In this document: positions 1-6,050 of the stretch, piece by piece | How positions within the stretch are numbered: position 1 is the stretch's first letter | How the letters are laid out: every line of letters begins with the position of its first letter | NCBI GenBank assembly: GCA_030630245.1 | Contig: DAOVNL010000053.1 | Location: forward strand, 1-6,230 | Source: Candidatus Omnitrophota bacterium | GTDB taxonomy: Bacteria; Omnitrophota; Gorgyraeia; B26-G9 | Reading direction: 5' to 3' | Length of the DNA stretch: 6,230 nt | Program-made: the position numbers and the translations under genes | Notes under the pieces: model-generated | Databases searched by the model: none | Seen by the model: the letters and a program-made list of their open reading frames with translations, nothing else | What the model was told of the DNA's origin: nothing

Positions 1-46
1 AACGCGAGCTCCTTTTCCTGAGAAGCGATAACTCCTTTATTTCTAA

Positions 47-75
47 AATATAACATAAATGAAATAGAGTGTCAA
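47..75 (-). promoter_or_regulatory. Predicted leftward sigma70-type promoter
   Basis: Read on the - strand, TTGACA (75 to 70) is separated by exactly 17 bp from TATATT (52 to 47), a near-consensus housekeeping promoter. Downstream on the same strand lie two Shine-Dalgarno-like strings, AAAGGAG (38 to 32) and AAAAGGAG (16 to 9). The second sits at the right distance for a start codon at or just beyond base 1. This implies a divergent gene whose coding sequence begins just outside the window. The sequence match is direct; the divergent gene is inferred. Confidence 0.6.
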
Positions 76-81
76 TAAAAT

Positions 82-111
82 TTGTTTCCAATTTTTATGG
101 TTTGTGATAAC
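82..111 (+). promoter_or_regulatory. Weak candidate promoter for the rnf operon
   Basis: TTGTTT (82-87) lies 18 bp before GATAAC (106-111), or 17 bp before TGATAA (105-110). It is the best rightward -35/-10 pair found in the 194-bp leader, but both hexamers are poor matches. A short palindrome, TTGAA-A-TTCAA (124-134), lies just downstream and could be an operator or chance. The operon must start in this interval or upstream of the window. Confidence 0.25.
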
Positions 112-194
112 ATAATCTATTATTTGAAATTCAAGGAACCGTAAATCAGGGGTCATGCCAATATAGCCCCGGCAATTATAATGGGCGGGTAAAT

Positions 195-1493
195 ATGAAT
201 GTTAGTTTTTCCGGCGGAAAGCATATATCAGGATACAAGCATTTAACGCAGGATTTGCCGATTGTTGCTATGGGCGCGCCTGCTGAGGCCATTATTCCTT
301 TGAGCCAGCACACAGGAGCTGTATGTAAGGCGCTTGTCAAAAAGGGCGATAAGGTCAAAGTCGGCACAAAGATCGGCGCAAGTGATAAGCTGATTTCAAG
401 TGCCGTGCACTCAAGCGTTTCGGGTAAGGTAAAAGCGGTTACTGATTATAATCATCCGGTTTTAGGCACCTCTTTGGCTGTGATCATAACATCTGACGGA
501 AAAGATGAGCTTGATGCGGCCGTTCAGCAAAGAAGAAGTGTTTCTCCGCTTAATAAGGATGATTTGCTAAAAATCATCAAGGAAGCAGGGATTGTGGGCC
601 TTGGCGGCGCCGCGTTTCCCACGCATGTTAAATTGACTCCTCCTAAAGAGATTGATACGTTTTTGATCAACGCGGCGGAATGTGAGCCTTACCTCACGTG
701 CGATTATAGAATTATGATGGAAAGCCCTAATGAAATTTTAAAGGGCATCCTTTTGCTCCAGAAGATCGTGGGGGTTAAAAATGTTGTAGTGGGTATTGAA
801 GATGATAAGCCTGAAGCTATAAGTCTTCTGCGTAACAAGATAGTAGCTAAAAGCTATTCGATAAAGGTCCAGCCGCTTAAAACCAAGTATCCTCAGGGAG
901 CTGAAAAGCAGCTGATCAAGGCCATACTTGATAGGGAAGTTCCAGCGGGAAAGCTTCCTTTTGAAGTAGGCGTTATTGTAAGCAATGTGGGAACAGCCCT
1001 GGCTGTGTATGAAGCTGTTTATCAGGGGAAGCCTCTCTATGAGAGGGTTGTAACAGTTACCGGTAAAAGCGTGAAAAGCCCGGCTAACCTGAAGGTAAGA
1101 ATCGGCACAAGATTTTCTGAGCTTATTGAATTTTGCCAGGGCAGCAGTACTCCCCCGTCGAAAGTGATTATGGGCGGGCCGATGATGGGGTTAGCCCAGT
1201 TTAGTACGGATATGCCTGTGATCAAAGGAACATCCGGGATATTACTGCTGAGTGAGAATGAAGTTCCTGATTATAAAGAAGGGCCGTGTATACGCTGCGG
1301 AAGGTGTGTGGATATATGTCCTATGGGCATGCTTCCGTTTGCTTTGAGTCTGTGTGTGGAGTTTAAAAGGCTTGATCAGGCTTCTCAATATAATCCGCGT
1401 GACTGCACAGAATGCGGCGCGTGCACCTACATTTGTCCTGCCGGAAGACGGATTTTAGAAAGCATCAGGTTAATAAAGGCGGTTATAAAATGA
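195..1493 (+). CDS. rnfC: RnfC, electron-input subunit of the Rnf complex
   Basis: Peripheral, cytoplasm-facing subunit of the ferredoxin:NAD+ oxidoreductase (Rnf), which exchanges electrons with NAD(H) through FMN and two [4Fe-4S] clusters. The 432-aa product has the family order. An N-terminal barrel-sandwich region includes HSSVSGKVK (72-80). A Gly-rich nucleotide/FMN segment GIVGLGGAAFPTH (132-144) leads to NAAECEPYLTCD (159-170), as in the 51-kDa subunit of complex I. KYPQGAEKQL follows at 231-240. Two ferredoxin motifs close the protein: C365-x2-C368-x2-C371-x3-C375 and C404-x2-C407-x2-C410-x3-C414. Length matches clostridial-type RnfC, without the long C-terminal repeat extension of many proteobacterial forms. 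The ATG start is preceded by GGGCGGG (183-189) as a plausible ribosome binding site. First gene of the five-gene operon; its stop overlaps the rnfD start as ATGA. Confidence 0.95.
   Translation: MNVSFSGGKHISGYKHLTQDLPIVAMGAPAEAIIPLSQHTGAVCKALVKKGDKVKVGTKIGASDKLISSAVHSSVSGKVKAVTDYNHPVLGTSLAVIITSDGKDELDAAVQQRRSVSPLNKDDLLKIIKEAGIVGLGGAAFPTHVKLTPPKEIDTFLINAAECEPYLTCDYRIMMESPNEILKGILLLQKIVGVKNVVVGIEDDKPEAISLLRNKIVAKSYSIKVQPLKTKYPQGAEKQLIKAILDREVPAGKLPFEVGVIVSNVGTALAVYEAVYQGKPLYERVVTVTGKSVKSPANLKVRIGTRFSELIEFCQGSSTPPSKVIMGGPMMGLAQFSTDMPVIKGTSGILLLSENEVPDYKEGPCIRCGRCVDICPMGMLPFALSLCVEFKRLDQASQYNPRDCTECGACTYICPAGRRILESIRLIKAVIK
1475..1482 (+). promoter_or_regulatory. Ribosome binding site fixing the rnfD start
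   Basis: AAAGGCGG lies 7 bp before the ATG at 1490, inside the 3' end of rnfC. It supports that ATG over an in-frame upstream start at 1412, which would overlap rnfC by about 80 bp and add 26 non-hydrophobic residues that RnfD proteins do not have. Confidence 0.7.
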
Positions 1494-2473
1494 CAGCCGA
1501 AAATTCCAATAATTTAAAAGTTACAAGTTCTCCTCACCTGCGTTCGCCTGAGACAACCTCAAAAATCATGTGGACGGTCACTTTGTGTTTGCTTCCCTCA
1601 GGATTGGTAAGCGTTAATGTTTTCGGCATTCACGCGTTATGGGTTATGCTTACGGCGATTGCAAGTGCTGCTTTAACTGAATGGTCATGCTGCATAATTG
1701 CGAAAAAAGAGCCTACCTTGCGTGACGGCAGTGCGGTTTTGACCGGGCTGCTGCTTGCTTATAATCTGCCTCCGGAGGCGCCGTTGTGGATGGTATGTAT
1801 CGGGTCTTTTGTGGCGATAGTATTTGGAAAACTGGTTTTCGGGGGGCTTGGCTTTAATATTTTTAATCCGGCTTTGATCGGCAGGGTGTTTCTCATGGCC
1901 AGTTTTCCGGGGCTTATGACCAAATGGCAGGTGCCCTCAGGTATTGACGCGGTCAGTGCCCCTACACCTCTTGCGGTGCTTAAAGATCAGTTCGCGGGTA
2001 CTAATGTCTTTTCAAGCGCTGATATAATTACTTATTCAACACGTGATCTACTCTTTGGTATCAGGGGTGGATGTATCGGCGAGGCCTGTATTCTGGCATT
2101 GCTCGCAGGAGCGGCGTTCCTGCTTTATAAGAAATATATTTCCTGGCATACCCCGGTTGGGTTTGTCGGGACAGCGGCATTGCTTACCTGGGTATTTGGC
2201 GGTAAAACATTGTTTTCCGGAGATATAATAGTGCCTGTTTTATCAGGCGGCCTGATCCTGGGCGCTTTTTACATGGCGACTGATTATGTAACAGGGCCCA
2301 TTACAAAAAAAGGCCAGCTGATCTTTGGAATCGGCTGCGGGATAATTACAGCAGTAATACGTTTATGGGGAGGATACCCTGAAGGAGTTTCTTATTCAAT
2401 TTTACTTATGAATGCAGCAACCCCTTTGATCGATAGATTTGTTAAGCCGAGGAGATTTGGAGAGAAAAAATGA
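1490..2473 (+). CDS. rnfD: RnfD, membrane flavoprotein subunit of the Rnf complex
   Basis: Integral membrane subunit of Rnf (NqrB/RnfD family) that carries covalently bound FMN and takes part in ion-coupled electron transfer. From the ATG at 1490 the product is 327 aa, typical for the family, with many hydrophobic segments (for example about 28-63, 80-115, 195-213, 222-238, 245-262, 276-290). Family landmarks are GGLGFNIFNPALIGR (118-132), the flavinylation region DAVSAPTPLAVLK (153-165) with Thr159 as the expected FMN-phosphoester site, RGGCIGE (192-198), YMATDYVTGP (261-270) and GGYPEGVSYSILLMN (294-308). The residue before Thr159 is Pro where the ApbE target consensus has Ala. The start is an ATGA overlap with rnfC, and the stop is an ATGA overlap with rnfB. 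In the common rnfCDGEAB order rnfG, rnfE and rnfA would follow; here none does. Confidence 0.93.
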   Translation: MTAENSNNLKVTSSPHLRSPETTSKIMWTVTLCLLPSGLVSVNVFGIHALWVMLTAIASAALTEWSCCIIAKKEPTLRDGSAVLTGLLLAYNLPPEAPLWMVCIGSFVAIVFGKLVFGGLGFNIFNPALIGRVFLMASFPGLMTKWQVPSGIDAVSAPTPLAVLKDQFAGTNVFSSADIITYSTRDLLFGIRGGCIGEACILALLAGAAFLLYKKYISWHTPVGFVGTAALLTWVFGGKTLFSGDIIVPVLSGGLILGAFYMATDYVTGPITKKGQLIFGIGCGIITAVIRLWGGYPEGVSYSILLMNAATPLIDRFVKPRRFGEKK

Positions 2474-3267
2474 AAGGTATTATTCTGGCGGTTCTTAGTT
2501 TATCCGGCTTAAGTTTCGCGTTTGGTTTGCTGCTTGCCTGGGTTTCAAAAAAATTTCATGTAGAAGTTGATTCCAGGGTTGCCATGATCAGCGATTTTCT
2601 ACCGGGAGTTAATTGCGGTGCCTGCGGCATGGCCGGTTGTTCAAGTCTGGCGGAAGCCCTGGTTGCAAAAAAAGCGGATTTGAACAGCTGCACCGTATGC
2701 GGCGCGGAAAATAAGAAAAAAATAGCCGAAATTCTGGGGCTATCGGCTGAAGGCCTTCAGGTGAATAAAGCGTCTGTGGCGGTTGCGGCTTGCGGCGGAG
2801 GCAAACGCGCTAAAGATAAATTTGAATACCGGGGGCTGCCTGATTGCCGCGTCGCGCATAACAGTATGGCAGGCCATAAACAATGCCTGTATGCCTGCTT
2901 GGGGCTCGGCTCATGCGTTGAGGCCTGCGCGTTCGGCGCTATTGTGATGGGAGAGGATGGTATCCCGGTAATCAAGCCTGAACTTTGCGTCGGATGCGGC
3001 AAATGTGTTGAGGCCTGCCCAAGAGATATAATTTATATGCTGGACAGAAAAAAGAAAGTATATATAAAATGCCGCTCCCATGATAAGGGGCCTCAGGTTA
3101 TGAAGAGCTGTAAAGCCGGCTGTATAGGCTGCATGAAATGCGTTAATATATGTCCGGTAAAAGCAATTAGTATGGATAACAACCTGGCTGTGATCGATCA
3201 TGCTAAATGTATAAACTGTAATAAATGTGTTGAGGTTTGTCCAACAAAAGCTATTTCTGTTATATGA
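2470..3267 (+). CDS. rnfB: RnfB, ferredoxin-interacting Fe-S subunit of the Rnf complex
   Basis: Membrane-anchored iron-sulfur subunit that in known Rnf complexes accepts electrons from ferredoxin on the cytoplasmic side. The 265-aa product starts with one transmembrane helix (about 3-25). Next is the RnfB-type [4Fe-4S] domain, C49-x2-C52-x4-C57-x16-C74. Four further cysteine sets follow: C139/C143/C149/C153 with the irregular spacing usual in RnfB (LGLGSCVEACAFGAI), C173/C176/C179/C183, C218/C221/C224/C228 and C247/C250/C253/C257. This predicts about five [4Fe-4S] clusters, one ferredoxin pair more than short proteobacterial RnfB and like anaerobe-type proteins. Start at the ATGA overlap with rnfD, with GGAGA (2459-2463) 6 bp upstream. 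The stop overlaps the next start as ATGA. Homologues also occur in the electron-bifurcation literature as generic RnfB-like ferredoxins, but adjacency to rnfC and rnfD supports a true Rnf subunit. Confidence 0.94.
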   Translation: MKGIILAVLSLSGLSFAFGLLLAWVSKKFHVEVDSRVAMISDFLPGVNCGACGMAGCSSLAEALVAKKADLNSCTVCGAENKKKIAEILGLSAEGLQVNKASVAVAACGGGKRAKDKFEYRGLPDCRVAHNSMAGHKQCLYACLGLGSCVEACAFGAIVMGEDGIPVIKPELCVGCGKCVEACPRDIIYMLDRKKKVYIKCRSHDKGPQVMKSCKAGCIGCMKCVNICPVKAISMDNNLAVIDHAKCINCNKCVEVCPTKAISVI

Positions 3268-4592
3268 AAAAACATAGCACTTCGGGTATACCGCGAAAAA
3301 AAGACCAGATTATAAACAGAATTCCTTTCCGGTCCGGCCTGTCCTTGATTTTAGACCACGATGAAATAATCCAGGTTGAGAAGACTAATAAAAAACATAT
3401 ATTCGGAATCGCTGTCGATGTGGGCACTACGTCCGTGGGGTTGAGTTTGTGTAATCTGGAAAGTTTTCAGGAACTTGCCGGCGCGACAAGAAAAAATGAG
3501 CAGGCAGAGTTTGGGCTGGATCTGGCGAGCAGATACAAATTTGCCGCCGGAAGCGAAAAAAACTATAAACTGCTGAACCGAAAATTAATCGAAGCGATAA
3601 ATAATGCCCTGGGGGAGTGTATCCGCAAATCAGGCGTGAACCCGAATAGAATATTCGCGGCAATGATGGTCGGCGCGCCCTTAATTCATCATATCCTGTT
3701 TTCCTTACCGCTTGAAAACCTGCAAAATATCAGGAAGAAAGAGTACTATCTCAGGCTGCATCAGATAAAAGCAGGCAAGCTGGGCCTGAGAATTAATAAG
3801 GCCGCCAATGTCAGGTTCCTGCCGGAAGTTGATGAGGAGATCGGCAGCGATACCCTGGCTGCGATATTGAGCCTGGGGCTGTATGGGGCAAATAAAAAAA
3901 GCTTGTGTGTTGATCTCGGTATGGACGCGAAGATCATTCTCGGCTCGAAAAAAGAAACGGTTGTTGCCAGTGTCCGGACCAGTTCTGTTTTCGAAGGCCA
4001 TCTGCTTAAATGCGGTATGGTTGCCCAGTCCGGGGCAATTGAGTGGTTCAGGATTGTTAAGGGTAAGATCAAGTTTTTAACCAAAGGCCATATCAGGCCG
4101 CGCGGTATATGCGGAAGCGGAATTATTGATATTGTAAGCGAATTATTAAAGGAAAAACTTATTGGGGGCAGCGGCCGGATGAAAGGGGGGACTTTTGTTG
4201 TTTATGAAGATAAAAAAAGAAGGATTGAATTAACCCAATTTGATCTGGACAAGATTCTCAGGAGTAAAGCGGCTGTATCCGCGGGTATACAGATACTGCT
4301 GAGAAGAAAAAAAACAGCAAACGCGCGTATCAATAAGGTATTCCTGACCGGTAATTTGGGGGATTATTTAAACGCGGATAATGCCGTGAGAATCGGGCTT
4401 ATTGAGGAACAGTTCAAAAATAAAATCAGTTTTCAAAACAATGCCGCGCTTGAAGGAGCTAAACTTGCGTTGCTTAGGAAAAGTCAATTTAAAAAAATGA
4501 ACGGGCTATCACAGGAAGTTAGGCATTTTTCTTTAAAAAGGGACAAAGAGTTTAAGAAAGCCTACAAAAAGGCGCTAAAATTCCCCGGGTAA
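3264..4592 (+). CDS. ASKHA-fold ATPase related to corrinoid activator RACo (DUF4445), lacking the ferredoxin domain
   Basis: Resembles the middle and C-terminal ATPase part of RACo-type reductive activators, which use ATP and a low-potential electron to reduce Co(II) corrinoid proteins to Co(I). The 442-aa product starts with about 20 basic residues. A linker-like strand (25-39) precedes phosphate-1 motif GIAVDVGTTSVG (48-59), then GSDTLAAIL (194-202), phosphate-2-like CVDLGMDAKIILG (215-227), SSVFEGHLLKCGMVAQSGAI (240-259), GICGSGIID (281-289), TQFDL (324-328), the adenosine-site segment KVFLTGNLGDYL (358-369) and a C-terminal KALKFPG like the family end. Full RACo proteins are about 600 aa with an N-terminal [2Fe-2S] domain; there is no room for it here, and no cysteine cluster motif. 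Start chosen at the ATG overlapping the rnfB stop (ATGA) rather than a TTG at 3237. No corrinoid protein or methyltransferase is encoded in the window, so the target is unknown. It could instead serve another Fe-S or metalloenzyme. Confidence 0.85.
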   Translation: MKKHSTSGIPRKKDQIINRIPFRSGLSLILDHDEIIQVEKTNKKHIFGIAVDVGTTSVGLSLCNLESFQELAGATRKNEQAEFGLDLASRYKFAAGSEKNYKLLNRKLIEAINNALGECIRKSGVNPNRIFAAMMVGAPLIHHILFSLPLENLQNIRKKEYYLRLHQIKAGKLGLRINKAANVRFLPEVDEEIGSDTLAAILSLGLYGANKKSLCVDLGMDAKIILGSKKETVVASVRTSSVFEGHLLKCGMVAQSGAIEWFRIVKGKIKFLTKGHIRPRGICGSGIIDIVSELLKEKLIGGSGRMKGGTFVVYEDKKRRIELTQFDLDKILRSKAAVSAGIQILLRRKKTANARINKVFLTGNLGDYLNADNAVRIGLIEEQFKNKISFQNNAALEGAKLALLRKSQFKKMNGLSQEVRHFSLKRDKEFKKAYKKALKFPG

Positions 4593-4598
4593 AAGCGG

Positions 4599-5648
4599 AT
4601 GAAAAAAAAGCAAGTGACAGTAGCTATGAGCGGGGGAGTTGATTCCTCTTTATGCGCGTACATATTGAAGAAAAAAGGCTATGACGCGCGGGGCCTGACC
4701 ATGTATCTATGTCCGGGAACCGGCCATGTTCAAAGAGCCAAAAAAGCAGCGGATATCCTGAATATCCCTCACCGTGTAATTGATATGAGAGAACAGTTCA
4801 AAAATAGGGTAATAAATTATTTCTGCTGTGAATACATGGCCGGGCGCACGCCAAACCCGTGCCTGTCCTGCAACAGGTTTATCAAGTTTGGGCTGCTTAT
4901 GGACAATATTCGGCCTCAAGGCGGTTATTTTGCTACCGGGCATTACGCGAAAATCGTACATGACAAGATTAATAACATGTATAAATTACAGCGGGGACGT
5001 GACCTTAAAAAGGAACAGTCCTATGTGCTTTATATGCTTAACCAAAAACAGCTGGCGCGTATCCTGCTTCCCCTTGGAAATATGACAAAAGATCAAATAA
5101 GGAAAAAAGCAAAGCAATTGAAACTGCCCTTAGATGAGGGTGATGAAAGCCAGGATATTTGTTTTATAAAGAACGAGAGTTATATTGATTTTATCCGCGC
5201 TCAGGTAAAGGGTTTTAAACCTGAGCAAGGCAGGATAGTAAGGTCAAACGGCCAGGTAATGGGCGAGCATAAGGGCAGGATATTTTATACTGTAGGACAG
5301 AGAAAAGGACTGGGTATAGCTTATAAAGCGCCTCTTTTTGTTTTAGGCTTTAATGAAAAAGACAATACGGTTATTGTCGGAGAAGAAAACGAATTATACG
5401 CGCGTACCTTTGAAATAAAAGATGTGTTTTTCACTCATCCAGGCTATAATAAGAGCAGTTTTAATGCAGCTGTAAAGATCCGTTATCATCATAATCCTTC
5501 CATGGCCAGGGTCACTGCCCTGACAAATGGGCGCTTTCAGGTAAAATTTATGCAGCCGCAAAAGGCGATCACTCCGGGGCAGGGTGCTGTATTTTTTAAA
5601 AGGAATACTGTTCTGGGCGGGGGAATAATAACAGAAGTTTGTAAATAA
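4599..5648 (+). CDS. mnmA: MnmA, tRNA-uridine 2-sulfurtransferase
   Basis: Cytoplasmic enzyme that adenylates and thiolates U34 at C2 in tRNAs for Lys, Glu and Gln. The 349-aa product is of normal length. PP-loop AMSGGVDSS (9-17) binds ATP. GRTPNPCLSCNRFIKFG (82-98) carries the first catalytic cysteine, Cys91 (counterpart of E. coli Cys102). GHYAK is at 114-118. ESQDICFI (183-190) carries the second, Cys188 (counterpart of E. coli Cys199). TVGQRKGLGI (231-240) and TPGQGAVFF (325-333) belong to the central and C-terminal barrel domains. Cys88 gives a Cys88-x2-Cys91 pair where E. coli has Asp-x2-Cys. The ATG lies 6 bp after the preceding stop with only a weak Shine-Dalgarno (AGCGG), suggesting translational coupling to the operon. 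No hairpin with a T-tract is visible after the stop. Confidence 0.96.
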   Translation: MKKKQVTVAMSGGVDSSLCAYILKKKGYDARGLTMYLCPGTGHVQRAKKAADILNIPHRVIDMREQFKNRVINYFCCEYMAGRTPNPCLSCNRFIKFGLLMDNIRPQGGYFATGHYAKIVHDKINNMYKLQRGRDLKKEQSYVLYMLNQKQLARILLPLGNMTKDQIRKKAKQLKLPLDEGDESQDICFIKNESYIDFIRAQVKGFKPEQGRIVRSNGQVMGEHKGRIFYTVGQRKGLGIAYKAPLFVLGFNEKDNTVIVGEENELYARTFEIKDVFFTHPGYNKSSFNAAVKIRYHHNPSMARVTALTNGRFQVKFMQPQKAITPGQGAVFFKRNTVLGGGIITEVCK

Positions 5649-5681
5649 GGGATGCTTTACTTTATATGTTCGCTACGGCAC

Positions 5682-5936
5682 TTAATATTGTTTTTTCTTT
5701 TCCGTTTCTTTCTTTTCTCCCTGGAGTATGATCACGTCTTTTGGCAAAGGCTTGGCGTTTTTTTTCGGCTGCCAGTAAAAAAGGTCGAATTTTTTCTTTT
5801 CCGGATCCCACTTGATCTTAAAGTAGCCGCCGTTGGGCAAGGGGCATTCATAACCGTATTCAGTGCAGATGATCATAAATACGGCGATTGCGATCAATAA
5901 CAAAGCCATGAAAAATTTAAAGAATCCTAAATTCAT
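5682..5936 (-). CDS. Small single-pass membrane protein of unknown function
   Basis: I do not recognise a family. From the ATG at 5936 the product is 84 aa: a short basic N-terminus, one hydrophobic helix (about 5-24), then a soluble tail with YECPLPNGGYFKIKWDPEKK (29-48) and a Lys/Glu-rich end (KKETEKKKQY). There are two cysteines, Cys24 at the membrane edge and Cys31; the helix end does not make a convincing lipobox. AAAGGGA (5947 to 5941) precedes the ATG by 4 bp and supports this start over an in-frame GTG at 5963, which lies inside a repeated sequence. The gene converges on mnmA with 33 bp between stops. The membrane segment and ribosome binding site favour this strand over the overlapping + strand frame (5652-5900). 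It may be a lineage-specific hypothetical. Confidence 0.6.
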   Translation of the reverse strand: MNLGFFKFFMALLLIAIAVFMIICTEYGYECPLPNGGYFKIKWDPEKKKFDLFYWQPKKNAKPLPKDVIILQGEKKETEKKKQY

Positions 5937-5952
5937 TTTTTCCCTTTCAGGA

Positions 5953-5971
5953 TAAATTCGCACTTATAACT
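5953..5971. repeat. 19-bp direct repeat, copy 1, with hairpin
   Basis: TAAATTCGCACTTATAACT occurs here and again, identically, at 6032-6050, with 60 bp between them. Within this copy ACTTATA (5962-5968) pairs with TATAAGT (5981-5987) across a 12-nt loop, so the repeat is the left arm of a small hairpin. It lies just upstream (- strand) of the small membrane protein gene and stops short of its ribosome binding site. Confidence 0.85.
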
Positions 5972-6031
5972 AAACTTACATATAAGTCTTTTGTGAGTTT
6001 GTCCATCTCGTCGGCTTTGCCTCGCTCGATG

Positions 6032-6050
6032 TAAATTCGCACTTATAACT
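6032..6050. repeat. 19-bp direct repeat, copy 2
   Basis: Exact second copy of TAAATTCGCACTTATAACT. As in copy 1, its right half is the left arm of a hairpin with a 12-nt loop, but the flanking bases and the right arm differ from those of copy 1. The pair frames a 60-bp segment (5972-6031) with no other recognisable feature. Confidence 0.85.

Noticed and set aside
177..182. Perfect TATAAT just before rnfC as a -10 element
   Set aside because: No -35-like hexamer lies 16-18 bp upstream (sequence there is about CATGCC), and a start site from it would fall on the rnfC ribosome binding site or start codon.
166..186. Small GCCC/GGGC hairpin that could hide the rnfC ribosome binding site
   Set aside because: Only 4 bp with a 13-nt loop and no sign of an aptamer or alternative pairing; too weak to call a riboswitch or thermometer.
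1412..1489. Upstream start for rnfD giving 26 more N-terminal residues
   Set aside because: It would overlap rnfC by about 80 bp and adds a basic, non-family sequence that is the rnfC ferredoxin region read in another frame. The ATG at 1490 has a good ribosome binding site and the same ATGA overlap as the next two junctions.
3237..3263. TTG start for the ASKHA protein, nine residues longer
   Set aside because: The GAGG before it is only one base from the TTG, and the ATG at 3264 repeats the ATGA coupling pattern of the operon.
5652..5900. + strand frame coding an 82-aa Leu/Phe-rich peptide
   Set aside because: It lies almost wholly antisense to the - strand membrane protein gene, and its hydrophobic start is the reverse reading of that gene's Lys-rich tail. 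No better ribosome binding site or family signal.
5953..6050. Two-copy repeat as a CRISPR array remnant
   Set aside because: Only two units, a 19-bp repeat, a 60-bp gap longer than normal spacers, and no cas genes nearby.
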